The notes under the pieces were generated by a model that saw nothing but the letters and a program-made list of their open reading frames with translations, was not told the origin of the DNA and searched no databases. 64,000 nt of DNA, taken from NCBI RefSeq assembly GCF_021789315.1, contig NZ_CP084562.1:67098-131097 (forward strand), in the 5' to 3' direction. This document shows, in pieces, positions 8,198 to 16,778 of the stretch. Origin of the DNA: Arthrobacter sp. FW305-BF8 (GTDB taxonomy: Bacteria; Actinomycetota; Actinomycetes; Actinomycetales; Micrococcaceae). How positions within the stretch are numbered: the first letter of the stretch is position 1; every line of letters begins with the position of its first letter. A program made the translations under genes and the position numbers.

Positions 8198-9168
8198 TTT
8201 GCAGCCACCTCAAGATTCTCGTCAAACGCTTCTTCCTGGGCCTGGAGCTCCTGGACGATCTGTTCTGTTAACCGCATGTAATCCTCAGCGAGGTTTCCTG
8301 CTGACTGCGCGATACGTGGTTCGTCAGAAGTGCTTTTACCCTTGTTCCGCAGCCGCTCCCAGAACGGAGACTGAGTCGCTGCTCTGGCGGCCAGCTCGTG
8401 TGCCGCCAGACCACGGAAACTCGCATCAGCGTCAGCGGCAACAACGTCACGGATGCTGCCCTCGAACACGGGTGCTATGCCGTCTAGGGAGTCCTGCAAC
8501 AGCGTTCGGGCCTGCTTGTCCACGTTCCTGGCATTTGTAGGGATGCCGAAAAGGATGACGCCAAGCAGCGCGACAGAGGGATTGTCATTTTGGACACTGA
8601 CTATGCGGCGGGCAAGCGACTGGAGCCCGCGGATTGACTTCGGCTCAGGCTTCACCGGAGCCAAAATCCACCGGGACGCCAACATAGCTTCCTCGATGGC
8701 GGTCCAGCCAGCTTCGGAGGGAGGGGTGTCGATCAGAACTATGTCGTAGTTCGGAGCAATCTTGGCCAAGGTGCGGGCTACTCCCCCGCGCATCTTGCCC
8801 TGGCGGGAGGCATCGCCCTGGAACGTGTCCATGAGCTGTGCGGTGTGATTGCCGCCGGCGAGGACATCCAGACCCGGTCGCACATCCTTGATGGGCACGG
8901 GAACCTTGTCGTACCGGACCGCGATGTCCAATGCCTCACCACGGTCGTACCGCTCATCATTGATGATGCCCAAGTTGGTCGATGTGTCGCCCTGAGAATC
9001 GAGATCGACGACGAGCACCTTGTACCCTGCTTCAGCTAAAAGGGCAGCCAAGTTGGTCGTAACCGTTGTCTTGCCGACGCCACCTTTGCCGTTGGAGATA
9101 CAGATGGTGCGGCGCGAAGCCAGCTGAACGTCGGGTGCCAAAGCGTGAGAGGTAGTTGCCGTATCCAT
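8194..9168 (-). CDS. parA: ParA-family partition ATPase
   Basis: A ParA/Soj-type Walker ATPase that moves plasmid copies to daughter cells. The start is taken as the ATG at 9168 (begins MDTATTSHALAP, 324 residues) because AGGAT lies seven bases upstream; an alternative in-frame start at 9210 would run through the operator repeats. Visible: deviant Walker A NGKGGVGKTT near residues 26-35, VLVVDLDSQGDTS (A' motif), and DIVLIDTPPSEAG (Walker B) in the middle. First gene of a two-gene operon with the predicted centromere-binding partner. The GCACAT/ATGTGC repeats covering its ribosome binding site suggest autoregulation. Confidence 0.93.
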   Translation of the reverse strand: MDTATTSHALAPDVQLASRRTICISNGKGGVGKTTVTTNLAALLAEAGYKVLVVDLDSQGDTSTNLGIINDERYDRGEALDIAVRYDKVPVPIKDVRPGLDVLAGGNHTAQLMDTFQGDASRQGKMRGGVARTLAKIAPNYDIVLIDTPPSEAGWTAIEEAMLASRWILAPVKPEPKSIRGLQSLARRIVSVQNDNPSVALLGVILFGIPTNARNVDKQARTLLQDSLDGIAPVFEGSIRDVVAADADASFRGLAAHELAARAATQSPFWERLRNKGKSTSDEPRIAQSAGNLAEDYMRLTEQIVQELQAQEEAFDENLEVAAK

Positions 9169-9171
9169 AAT

Positions 9172-9209
9172 GCACATCCTATGTGCGGCGAATGCGATAT
9201 AGACGCACA
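9172..9209. promoter_or_regulatory. parA operator-like repeat set
   Basis: GCACAT at 9172, ATGTGC at 9181 and GCACAT at 9204 form two overlapping dyads (GCACAT-3-ATGTGC, and ATGTGCG-16-CGCACAT). They cover the parA ribosome binding site and leader. Such dyads are expected for ParA- or partner-mediated autoregulation; the binding protein is inferred. Confidence 0.6.
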
Positions 9210-9244
9210 TTCAGTGGGGTGTCGCTCCACAACATCAACATAGC

Positions 9245-9960
9245 AACTGTGCAGTTGTTGCGCGTTAGCTATGCAGTAGTGGCGGACTTTCCTTGCATTG
9301 ACTACGCACTCGTGTATTGATCAGCGTCGGCTTTCAACCGCACTCAGTTATGAACTAGCGCTATGGACTGAGTCATAAGCAAATATGCAGTAACGACACA
9401 CTAAGTTTAATAGTAGCTGTGCAGTAGTTACTCGCAGTTTTTGACGCACTAGGAATGCGCAGTAGCTACGCAGTTGATGCGCAGGTAGAACGCAGTCATA
9501 GTGCACTATCACCAGATGTAGTCACGCAAGTAACCGTCCAGTGGGACAAAGCAGTAATCGCTGCAGTAGGGGCCAGCAGTCAAGAATGCCGCAACCAGCT
9601 GCTCAGAGCTAGAAGGACCGTTTGGGGAATGTGAGCACTTTCGATGATCGACGGACACGAGATCGAGATCCAAGCTAACGGTGCTATCGGCGAGAGAGGC
9701 AAGCCGAACGGGGAGTGACGAAAGCACAAGGTGGCGTAGTACAAACAAGATCAGCCTGGGGGTGCGAGTCGCCACCAGGAGTGCTCCCATCGGTGGCGCA
9801 CTCAGCCGGCGAGCAGCAACCATGAAATGGTGCTGACAGCAAGTTATCAGCTAGATATCTACTCTGCATCAGCACAAAACTAGCTATGGATCAAAAATGC
9901 AGTTGTTCCATAGTTGAAACAGGTGCACTATGCAGTAGAGCAGCAGTAAAGATCGCGTCG
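9245..9960. repeat. GCAGTAG-type repeat region: candidate replication origin / centromere
   Basis: Upstream of parA, GCAGT(A/T) recurs many times: near 9251, 9272, 9388, 9421, 9434, 9460, 9470, 9492, 9551, 9563, 9900 and 9934, plus the reverse-strand form in CTACGCAC near 9302. Several copies extend to TGCGCAGTAG or CTATGCAGTAG. The block is AT-richer than the flanking genes and sits between parA and the rep gene, where iterons or centromere repeats are expected. The interval 9961-10336 beyond it has no credible gene and fewer repeats. Which repeats serve replication and which serve partition cannot be told from sequence. Confidence 0.7.
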
Positions 9961-10336
9961 TCCCGTGTGCTATCGGAACCCTACGGACTGCAACCGCCAG
10001 ATCCTCCAGGGGAATGCCGCGACTAAGGCCAGCTCCATTACGGAAGACATACTTTCCTTCTCAGCGGTAGTCCAGCAGACGTAACCTCAGCAAGGCGACT
10101 GATTTGTACAGGCTGGAAGCACAGGCGCCATCGCATCCCATCGAGCAGAGACGCTTCAGCTTCTGAACAGGGGACTGTGCAACAGATAACGACGCGCCTA
10201 TAACGGTGCAATCAATCAACAAACCGACTCCCACGACGTTGTCCAAGGACCTGGGATCACCCACGCCGCCGGGCACTCTTTACCTTCGGATACGGGCCGG
10301 CAACAGTTGACCAATAACTCGGTCCAAATGCCGAAT

Positions 10337-12166
10337 CTATGCAGCCCATAATGCAATCCCGGGATCAGGCGGGATCCAGTAATCGTCCCGCTCTTCGTCG
10401 TAGATTTGGTTTTCCGGGATAGGTGGGGTGAGGAACCTGTCCAGATAGGCGTGCCAGTTGGCGCGGTCGCGGCGGTTTCGGTTGATATGGGCCTGATAGT
10501 CGTCCATGACTCCCAGACGAATCGCCAGTTGCGTCAGACTAGCTGTAGTTGTGATCTTCCATTGCTTACCGTCGCGGTGAATCATGCCCAGGGCTGTCAT
10601 TTCATTGAGGGCTTTTTTTACCGCTGTAGCGCTGATTCCCGTAATCCGAATCAGTTCTGAGCTGACAGGGGAGACACGTGCCCGCTCAATGGCCTCGTAG
10701 ACAAGCGCCGCGGCGTCACCAAGCGCCCGGAATACGGGCCGGATGCCATGGATCTTTCCCCTGCGCCAGCTGAGTTCTTTTGCGATTGCCGCGTACTGAT
10801 CCGGAACCTGGATCACGTACGCATCGGCTGCCCTGCCACGGGCGTCTGCAACTTTAGTCAACATCCCGTCTGATGCAGCAGCCAAAACGGGGAGCAGCCG
10901 GGCGACTGTGGTGTGGTGCTTTCCCACGGCAACGGCCAGCGAACGGCACCCTATGTCAAGCAAGTCTGTTTCTTTGGTCCGCATGTATCCCAAAATGGCC
11001 CGGATCAGCTGGCGTAGACCTAGTCCTTCCCGGCCCAAATCTTTCAAACGGTAGTCAAGGACTGCGTAAAGAACGTTTTCCAGATCGTTCACCAGCTGCT
11101 GCACCGCCGCTGGACTAGAGTTCTTTGCCCCCCCTGTGAGTAGAGGAGGGCTTGTGTTGTTAATACGGCTAGTCCTATTCGGTGCTTTGGAGCTGGGTGT
11201 TTTTTGGCTCCAGGCTTGAGCTTTGGCCCATTCGGTGGAAAGAAGCCGCTCCAGTCGTGCCGGTGAGCCGTAGAGCGCCGCCAGGCCGGGGAACTGGCCG
11301 CTGAGTTGGGACTGGACCTGCTGGAGTGACCAGCCGCATCCCGTGAAGTGCGAGAGCACGGCCATGCGGGCTTCGGAAGCGCTGGGGTAACGGGATACGT
11401 CGTATACGCCCGTGCGGGCGAGACTGCGCAAGGGGGAGTCGCTGACCGCCCCGGATGCCAGCGGTTTCCTGATGCCGCTGGCCGCAGAGCTGGCCTTGGC
11501 CTGCCGGACTTTCGTTTCCCTGTTTTTCCGTAGTTCGGGTGCGAGTGCGCTTCGTAGCGCAGTCACCACGGAGGAGGGGTTACGGCGCACCATTGCGTCG
11601 TACGCCACCGACAGGGGAGTCACGAGTGTTTGGTAGCCGCCTCGCTTATGTGGGGAGCCGGGGACACGGATGCAACCGTCCGTGACGTTCTGGTGGGGAC
11701 TGGGGTCTAGGCTGGGGGCAAAGGCCGCCAGCGCTTCGACTAGTTCACGGGCCTCGCCACCTGTCAGCCGGTCCTGCAGGGGCACGTAGATGTGCCGCCC
11801 GCCGTTAGGGGAGAAGTCCTCCACGAACGCCGCGGCGCACCGATGCAGCAGTTCCCGGATTCGGGCCGCGTCTGCGTTGACGACGCCGGGGAGCGCTTTA
11901 GACGTGTCCAGGTCCAAGCACAGGGTGGCAACGGAGCCATCCGCGCCGTGTACCATCACGGCGGCGGGCCGGCGGGGCAGCGCCCCTGTGATTGTGGGAG
12001 GGTTTGTCGGCCGCGGATACTGAAAACGGGTCCCGATCCATCGGCCTGTCCTATAGGAGGGCTGTCCGGCAATCAGCGGAGCAAGCACCCAAGCCTGAGC
12101 CGGCGTGGCGTGTGGAAGAACACTCGGCCGCGTCGTTGTTGACGCGGGTGGGTAGGGCTGTACCAT
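10337..12166 (-). CDS. Replication initiator with primase-polymerase (AEP) domain
   Basis: A 609-residue protein. The N-terminal ~230 residues carry archaeo-eukaryotic primase/prim-pol signatures: LCLDLD near 82-87 (metal-binding Asp pair), SPNGGRHIY near 119-127 (the sxH-type motif) and RVPGSPHK near 167-174. The C-terminal half has helical segments and a winged-helix-like stretch around 500-550 (ISATAVKKALNEMTALGMI). This layout matches actinobacterial plasmid initiators in which primase and origin-binding parts are joined. ATG start with GGAGAGGAG about 13 bases upstream. It lies next to repeats and the par operon, so it is the likely Rep of this replicon. Its leader contains two hairpins that may control expression. 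Confidence 0.85.
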   Translation of the reverse strand: MVQPYPPASTTTRPSVLPHATPAQAWVLAPLIAGQPSYRTGRWIGTRFQYPRPTNPPTITGALPRRPAAVMVHGADGSVATLCLDLDTSKALPGVVNADAARIRELLHRCAAAFVEDFSPNGGRHIYVPLQDRLTGGEARELVEALAAFAPSLDPSPHQNVTDGCIRVPGSPHKRGGYQTLVTPLSVAYDAMVRRNPSSVVTALRSALAPELRKNRETKVRQAKASSAASGIRKPLASGAVSDSPLRSLARTGVYDVSRYPSASEARMAVLSHFTGCGWSLQQVQSQLSGQFPGLAALYGSPARLERLLSTEWAKAQAWSQKTPSSKAPNRTSRINNTSPPLLTGGAKNSSPAAVQQLVNDLENVLYAVLDYRLKDLGREGLGLRQLIRAILGYMRTKETDLLDIGCRSLAVAVGKHHTTVARLLPVLAAASDGMLTKVADARGRAADAYVIQVPDQYAAIAKELSWRRGKIHGIRPVFRALGDAAALVYEAIERARVSPVSSELIRITGISATAVKKALNEMTALGMIHRDGKQWKITTTASLTQLAIRLGVMDDYQAHINRNRRDRANWHAYLDRFLTPPIPENQIYDEERDDYWIPPDPGIALWAA

Positions 12167-12204
12167 AGACAGCAGTTACTCCTCTCCGGAGGGTACGAAA
12201 AATC

Positions 12205-12268
12205 CACCCACCGGGTGGGTGTTGGAAAAAGTTCAGATCGCCGATCCGCCAAGATGAGGATCTGAACT
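12205..12268 (-). promoter_or_regulatory. Tandem hairpins in the rep leader (attenuator-like)
   Basis: On the minus strand, reading toward rep, a hairpin with a perfect 10-bp stem (arms 12259-12268 and 12230-12239, 19-base loop) is followed by CTTTTTCC. A second 7-bp stem (12205-12211 with 12215-12221, three-base loop) is followed by GATTTTTCG, about 25 bp before the rep ribosome binding site. Both have the shape of intrinsic terminators inside the leader. Attenuation or antisense-RNA copy control is inferred. Confidence 0.55.
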
Positions 12269-12279
12269 GCATACTTAAC

Positions 12280-12304
12280 GAAGGCCCGCCACGTGCGGGC
12301 CTTC
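12280..12304. terminator. Hairpin at the end of the small minus-strand gene
   Basis: A perfect 10-bp stem (12280-12289 with 12295-12304) with loop CACGT lies immediately after the stop codon of the 12310 gene. No strong T-tract follows on either strand, so termination efficiency is uncertain. Confidence 0.5.
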
Positions 12305-12309
12305 AGTTA

Positions 12310-12552
12310 TTAACCGGCCTTTGCGATAGGCAAAGCCTCCTGCTGCAACTGGTCAACGTCTATCGTGTCCAACCATTCGAGGACCATGTTGGTCAGGTAA
12401 GGGCCAGGCTTCTGCCCAAACAGGGCGCTGAGGAGCCGTAGCTTTCGAGCCTTTTCAGGGTCCTCGATTTGAAGGGCAACAGTCCACGGCTTTGAGCTCA
12501 CCTGAGACTGCGGCACCATTGGGGGCATCGGCTTAGGCAGGTTAGGGACCAT
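12310..12552 (-). CDS. Small hypothetical protein upstream of rep
   Basis: About 80 residues from the ATG at 12552 (begins MVPNLPKPMPPMVPQ). An upstream ATG at 12627 in frame would add 25 residues but crosses a very AT-rich stretch that looks like promoter. The core TVALQIEDPEKARKLRLLSALFG followed by a hydrophobic helix and TNMVLEWLD suggests a small ribbon-helix-helix or helical DNA-binding protein. It lies just upstream of rep in the same direction, so a copy-control or rep-regulatory role is possible. No family match is claimed. Confidence 0.55.
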   Translation of the reverse strand: MVPNLPKPMPPMVPQSQVSSKPWTVALQIEDPEKARKLRLLSALFGQKPGPYLTNMVLEWLDTIDVDQLQQEALPIAKAG

Positions 12553-13021
12553 AGAGTGATTCTTGCCGTTAAAAAATAATTTAAGTGGGAGGTGAGGCGT
12601 CGGCGTGTCGCAGCCTTTACCGAGCATTCCGTCTTTGTGGCAACCAACTGGTCACATCCCCATGACGTGGTAACTGCCGTTGACGTGGATAATTTCGCCG
12701 GTGGTCGCTGGAAACCAGTATGAGAGCAGTGCAACAACGGTTTTGGTGCCTTCTTACCGGTCAGGCTGGCTGGCAGGTATTCCTCCATGTCATCACCCTC
12801 TCGTCGGTTAAGAGAATCTGTCGATATGCGGGGCCGTGTTGCGGCGCCGCTCGTTGCTCCTTCAAAAGACCAAGTAAGCGACAGACTACATACATGCTCT
12901 GCACATGTACAACCCATTGCCTGTACGCCGGCAGGCATCGGGTAACATTTTGAGTCAGCTGTCCGCCTTCTCTCTGTGGCGGTCTACACAAGGGCCGAGC
13001 TTGGCTGAAGGAGCTGTAACG
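12553..13021. other. Intergenic region between divergent plasmid-core and cassette genes
   Basis: About 470 bp without a credible gene. It should hold promoters for the minus-strand gene at 12552 (AT-rich block near 12565-12585) and for the plus-strand cassette starting at 13022. An open frame on the plus strand from 12905 is simply the upstream extension of that cassette's first gene. Confidence 0.5.
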
Positions 13022-13471
13022 ATGGCAAATGGGGGCCGCAGCGTGTTTCTTACGCAACAACAGAAGAAGGAGCGGCTAGCGGATCGAATGGGCATCCTGG
13101 TGGATATCTGGGAGTCAGATAACAACACTGCGCTCACGTACCCTCACGTCGAAAGTGCTCTCTCCTCGCACGGAATCCACCTGTCGCGGACGCGCTGGTC
13201 CTATCTGATCAATGGCACTGGCAGCCTGGTGACAGATCAAGAACTCCTGAAGGGCATCGCAGAGTTCGTTTTTAAGGTGCCCGCTACTTATCTCTGCGAT
13301 CTCAATAGTGAGACCCCGCCTGAGGTAGAGGCCCGCATGGACTTCCTTGTCCAGTTGCGAAAGCTCAAGGTGAAGAACTTTGCCGCCAGAAACCTCGGAG
13401 CCATGTCGCCTGAAACGCTGAGGACAATCACTGAAATCATCGATGCGTCGATGAATGAGGAAAAGAAATGA
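13022..13471 (+). CDS. EspR/XRE-like helix-turn-helix regulator
   Basis: A 149-residue DNA-binding protein, probably the regulator of the cassette it opens. The start is the ATG at 13022, preceded by GAAGGAG at 13008-13014; the open frame continues upstream without a better signal. The middle region (LTYPHVESALSSHGIHLS, then a Trp-Ser-Tyr-Leu recognition helix, an NGTG turn, and LKGIAEFVFKVPATYLCD) matches the EspR-like actinobacterial HTH layout, in which a long helix-turn-helix is followed by a 'fixed spacing, then phenylalanine-rich dimer helix' segment. Its last codons overlap the next gene (ATGA), so expression is coupled to the metalloprotease. Confidence 0.75.
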   Translation: MANGGRSVFLTQQQKKERLADRMGILVDIWESDNNTALTYPHVESALSSHGIHLSRTRWSYLINGTGSLVTDQELLKGIAEFVFKVPATYLCDLNSETPPEVEARMDFLVQLRKLKVKNFAARNLGAMSPETLRTITEIIDASMNEEKK

Positions 13472-13914
13472 CTCTCCCACCGGTTGAGGACAAGGTTCGG
13501 GAATTATGCGGCGACGGCACGACGTCAATGCCGGAAGTCCTCGAACGTCTGGCCGTAATCTGCGAGAAACCGATCAAGCTGATCGAGCAAGAGGGATCTT
13601 GGGGAACACTGACAGCTTTCAAATTGGACTTTGACGATCACTTCAAGATCTTTGTCCCTCCGCAAAACTCGAAGCAGTACAAGCTTCACTGCATCTATCA
13701 CGAGCTCGGACACATATATCTGGAGAGCTTCCAAGGCCACTTGGTTCTTCCCGATTTCTCTGAAGAGATGCTGAAGGAGGCTGCCGGCGCGAAAAGCATG
13801 AGCTGCTGTTCTGTTCAGAATCATCCCGTAGAACGCTGGGTGGAGGATTTTGCATTCGCCATGTCAAAGAAGACCCGCGCGCGCAGCTCCTCCGAGACTG
13901 ATCCTTTCCTCTGA
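13468..13914 (+). CDS. ImmA/IrrE-like metalloprotease (HELGH)
   Basis: A 148-residue protein with a zinc-metalloprotease signature YHELGHIYL near residues 71-79 and, further on, an acidic helix (VERWVEDFAFAMSKK) that can supply the third zinc ligand as in ImmA/IrrE enzymes. It starts inside the stop codon of the HTH gene (ATGA overlap) and is six bases from the next gene, so the three genes form one operon. ImmA-type enzymes cleave partner repressors in phage and mobile-element switches; here the natural substrate would be the upstream EspR-like protein. That is inference from gene pairing. Confidence 0.8.
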   Translation: MTLPPVEDKVRELCGDGTTSMPEVLERLAVICEKPIKLIEQEGSWGTLTAFKLDFDDHFKIFVPPQNSKQYKLHCIYHELGHIYLESFQGHLVLPDFSEEMLKEAAGAKSMSCCSVQNHPVERWVEDFAFAMSKKTRARSSSETDPFL

Positions 13915-13920
13915 TAGACC

Positions 13921-14832
13921 ATGAAACAGTTGCTCTTTGCGCTGCTGAGTGCCCTATGCCTCCTTCGGATCCCCTCGGTAGTCAAGGTGGCGGAAGCCCG
14001 AGCATCGTGGGTGGCATCGATGTTCGGTTTGGCGGCGCTTTATGTCCTGGGAACGGTTACGCCGCTGGCGTCCATCGACAGCTACCTCGGTGGCGTCAAC
14101 GTGACAAACCTTCTTCAAGCCATCTTCGCGCTGTTGGCGATCTTCTTCTTCAACGACAGTGTGCGACGGTTAGCTAACGTACCAGTCAGGTGGACTTACT
14201 ATGCTCCGTTGCTGAGCATTCCCATCATGATTGTCAGCTTCGCCCTCATTGAGGACAAAGGTCCAACCTCTGCGGACTTCATTGATTACCGCATGGACCA
14301 ACTCGCGACTGCGACTTACAGCGGCACGTACATGTTCGCTTTGCTATTCACAGTGCTTAGGATCATCTACATGCTTCGGCACAAGGCCAGGGGCCTGTAC
14401 GCAACATTCTCAGGGGGCTTGGTGGTGGTTGCGGCGGCCGTCTCGTGCCACATTGCATATGTGCTGTTGTTCCACTTCACGCCCTGGGATGCCTTCGCAG
14501 AGGCGATCGGAGCCTGGTTTGACCGTCTTTTCTATGCCGGCCTCTCGGTGACGGCTGCGGGGTGGCTGATTCTTTTCCTGTCCAAGCAGCTGCCGAGGTT
14601 GCGGCTATGGATGATCGATGCGCTTTGGCTTACTGCCCTGAGGATCCGGCTAAATGCAGGTCAGTCTCGGGTTAGTCCGGCCTGGGACCTGTTCAATGAA
14701 ACGCTGGAGAATGGGGTCTACAAAAGCCTCATTGTTCTACACAACTACCAGCGGGGGAACATGTGCCCGTTCCCGAAGTCTGTTCAGGGCAGGATCAGCC
14801 AGATCGAGGCCAAGCTGGACGCGCGGGTCTAG
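13921..14832 (+). CDS. Multi-pass membrane protein, MAB_1171c/DUF6545-like
   Basis: A 303-residue protein with about seven hydrophobic segments over residues 1-230 (for example 30-50, 65-80, 92-110, 135-150, 160-182 and 200-220), then a soluble C-terminal part of about 70 residues containing NETLENGVYKSLIVLHNYQ. This layout, and its position behind an EspR-like regulator and an ImmA-like protease, matches the actinobacterial MAB_1171c-type family, often annotated as a putative transporter without evidence. Six-base gap to the protease gene. Its stop codon overlaps that of the convergent hydrolase gene (shared CTAG at 14829-14832). Function unknown; sensor or effector of the cassette are both possible. 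Confidence 0.75.
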   Translation: MKQLLFALLSALCLLRIPSVVKVAEARASWVASMFGLAALYVLGTVTPLASIDSYLGGVNVTNLLQAIFALLAIFFFNDSVRRLANVPVRWTYYAPLLSIPIMIVSFALIEDKGPTSADFIDYRMDQLATATYSGTYMFALLFTVLRIIYMLRHKARGLYATFSGGLVVVAAAVSCHIAYVLLFHFTPWDAFAEAIGAWFDRLFYAGLSVTAAGWLILFLSKQLPRLRLWMIDALWLTALRIRLNAGQSRVSPAWDLFNETLENGVYKSLIVLHNYQRGNMCPFPKSVQGRISQIEAKLDARV

Positions 14833-15977
14833 TCTTCGGCCAGGACCGTTTTGTTGATCCAACTCGTGAGTTCGCTGGTGAAGGTGTGAGGTGACACATT
14901 CCACTCTTGGGTGTGGTGCGCCTCAGGTAAGGGAATCAGGGTGACGGTGTCGGGGTTAGCGCGTTGGAACGCCGCCGAGATTTCCCAGGGAACCTCCTGA
15001 TCCGCGCTCGAGTGCAGGACCAGGGTCGGGACTGACACCCGGTTAGGTATGTCGACCCATTCAAGGGCATCGAAGTTGATCGGTTCGTCCAGCCCGAGCA
15101 TCTTCGCGAATGGGGGAGCCTGCAGCAAGGACATGACAAGGCCGGCACCTACCGCGGGCACGCCGGCGGCCTCCGCTCCTGCTGTGATGGTTTTACGCCA
15201 GCTCGTGACCGGTCCTACCAGGACGACCCCGGAGATCCGGTCACGGTAGGCGCTGCGCTCCGCTGTGAGCAGGGCGATCGTCCCACCCATTGACCAGCCG
15301 GAGAGGATGATTCGCTGCGCGCCGTGAGCCACGGCGTAGGCCACGGCGCTTTCCACGTCTCGCCATTCTGTTTGACCAAGGTGGCTCGATTCGGCCTGTG
15401 GTGGGCTGACCTCCAGGTCGCTGCGGAATGAGGGCACCAAGGAGGTGAATCCCAAGGGGCTGAAGGCGTGGACGTCGCGGAACATGATCGAGCGGTCGGT
15501 CCAGCTGCCATGGATGTGGATCACCCATGTGTCCGCGTTCTTACCTTCGAATAGCCATGCCGGCGCCGCACCGTAGGCGGTGGGGATGTGTACCTCTTCA
15601 AACCGCCCGGCCACGGCGGAGGGCTCGAAGAACACGTCGGGCGTCCAGTCGACCACGGGTCCCAATGTCACCGGCCCGGACCCCGTCGGATGAATTCGAC
15701 GCTCCACGAACTTTTGATCCTCGTCGATCAGGGTGACCTCGCCGACCCTGGTGTAGCGGTCGGCCGTAGGGTCGAACACGGCGAAGTCGCCGTGGGCTTT
15801 GGTGTAGTCATCCAAGTCGATGCGGACTCTGCGGCCATCATCTGTCAGCTCGGCGCGACGGTAATCCTTTGGGCCCCGTCTAACGATCTTGCGGGCCATG
15901 ATGACCGCGAACCCGAATAGTGAGCCAGCGGGTACGAGGAACGCCAGGCAGGCTAGGACGCGCCGTGTCGTCAGCAT
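14829..15977 (-). CDS. Membrane-anchored alpha/beta hydrolase
   Basis: A 382-residue protein with an N-terminal membrane segment (residues 8-27) followed by a basic patch, then an alpha/beta-hydrolase domain. Nucleophile elbow GWSMGG gives the catalytic Ser near residue 230; the acid is likely the Asp in SSADQEVPW and the base the His pair in PEAHHTQEW. HIHGSWTDRS upstream supplies the oxyanion region. The family includes dienelactone-hydrolase and acyl-peptidase-like enzymes; the substrate cannot be told. It converges on the cassette above and stands as a single gene. Confidence 0.85.
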   Translation of the reverse strand: MLTTRRVLACLAFLVPAGSLFGFAVIMARKIVRRGPKDYRRAELTDDGRRVRIDLDDYTKAHGDFAVFDPTADRYTRVGEVTLIDEDQKFVERRIHPTGSGPVTLGPVVDWTPDVFFEPSAVAGRFEEVHIPTAYGAAPAWLFEGKNADTWVIHIHGSWTDRSIMFRDVHAFSPLGFTSLVPSFRSDLEVSPPQAESSHLGQTEWRDVESAVAYAVAHGAQRIILSGWSMGGTIALLTAERSAYRDRISGVVLVGPVTSWRKTITAGAEAAGVPAVGAGLVMSLLQAPPFAKMLGLDEPINFDALEWVDIPNRVSVPTLVLHSSADQEVPWEISAAFQRANPDTVTLIPLPEAHHTQEWNVSPHTFTSELTSWINKTVLAED

Positions 15978-16169
15978 CAGGTCTTCATCCTCCAGCGCCG
16001 GTCAAGGCAGAGCAACGGAACCCAAACATCGTAGCGTCCCCGCGGCCAGTGGATGCATGCATAATCTATGACCACTACAAGCGTTGCACATGTTCATTAC
16101 ATGCGTGTAACTTATTTTAGTGATCAAGAGGCATTGCTCTTTGACAGGCTTGTTATGACGTGCGGGTGG

Positions 16170-16532
16170 TCATCTGTCCCGGAGGTAGTTGATGTAAGCA
16201 GGAAGCAACTCGAACTCCACGCCATCAATATTGGCCTCATACTTCACGCGCTTGCCGCGCCGTTCGCCCGAGGGCGAGTCGGCCGTGACAGCGCCGGCGG
16301 CTTCAAGGGCTTCCAGGTGGTGTTGGAGGCTGGGCCGAGTCAGCTTCTTGTTACCGCTCAGGATGATTCCCTTCAGGATTTCGCCGGTTGTACACGGGCC
16401 CTTCTGATGCAGGTAACGCAGGATGGCCGCGTGGGCTCGGTTCCCGAGAACTTCGATGGCCGCCTCAACGTCCTGCGGGTGATTGGGCTGTATGAGGCGC
16501 GGCATGCGTCTATCTTGCCCGATTTTTTGCAT
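16170..16532 (-). CDS. Winged-helix (ArsR-like) transcriptional regulator
   Basis: A 120-residue winged-helix protein: AAIEVLGNRAHAAILRYL (helices 1-2), TTGEILKGI and SLQHHLEALEAAGAV (recognition helix and following), then a wing with GERRGKRVKYEA. No Cys/His metal site is visible, so this is a non-metal ArsR-type or PaaX-type regulator. It starts at ATG 16532; an in-frame ATG nine codons on (16505) is an alternative and neither has a strong ribosome binding site. Single gene, opposite to the transfer operon that starts 250 bp away; control of that operon is possible. Confidence 0.8.
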   Translation of the reverse strand: MQKIGQDRRMPRLIQPNHPQDVEAAIEVLGNRAHAAILRYLHQKGPCTTGEILKGIILSGNKKLTRPSLQHHLEALEAAGAVTADSPSGERRGKRVKYEANIDGVEFELLPAYINYLRDR

Positions 16533-16778
16533 GGCCCTGAGTTCTAGTGAAAAGTGTATCGCTTAATGATCATGTTTGGTCTACAGTCAGATTGGAGGCG
16601 CTACTGGGGGAGGGGCGCATAACGAAGAACCCGCTGGCAGCACACATGAAACGCAGCGGTATGTGAATCCACTGACAAAGCAAAGTGGGCTTTCTCAAAG
16701 TGTCCTGCGGTGGAGTTTGTAAGGTGACGGACCCCCGAAGGGGTTCGATTTGGGGAACTAGGAAGGTGGGACCTTTCG

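Noticed and set aside
9509..9823. 104-codon minus-strand frame inside the repeat field
   Set aside because: It lies among the GCAGTAG-type repeats, has a random-looking composition and no ribosome binding site.
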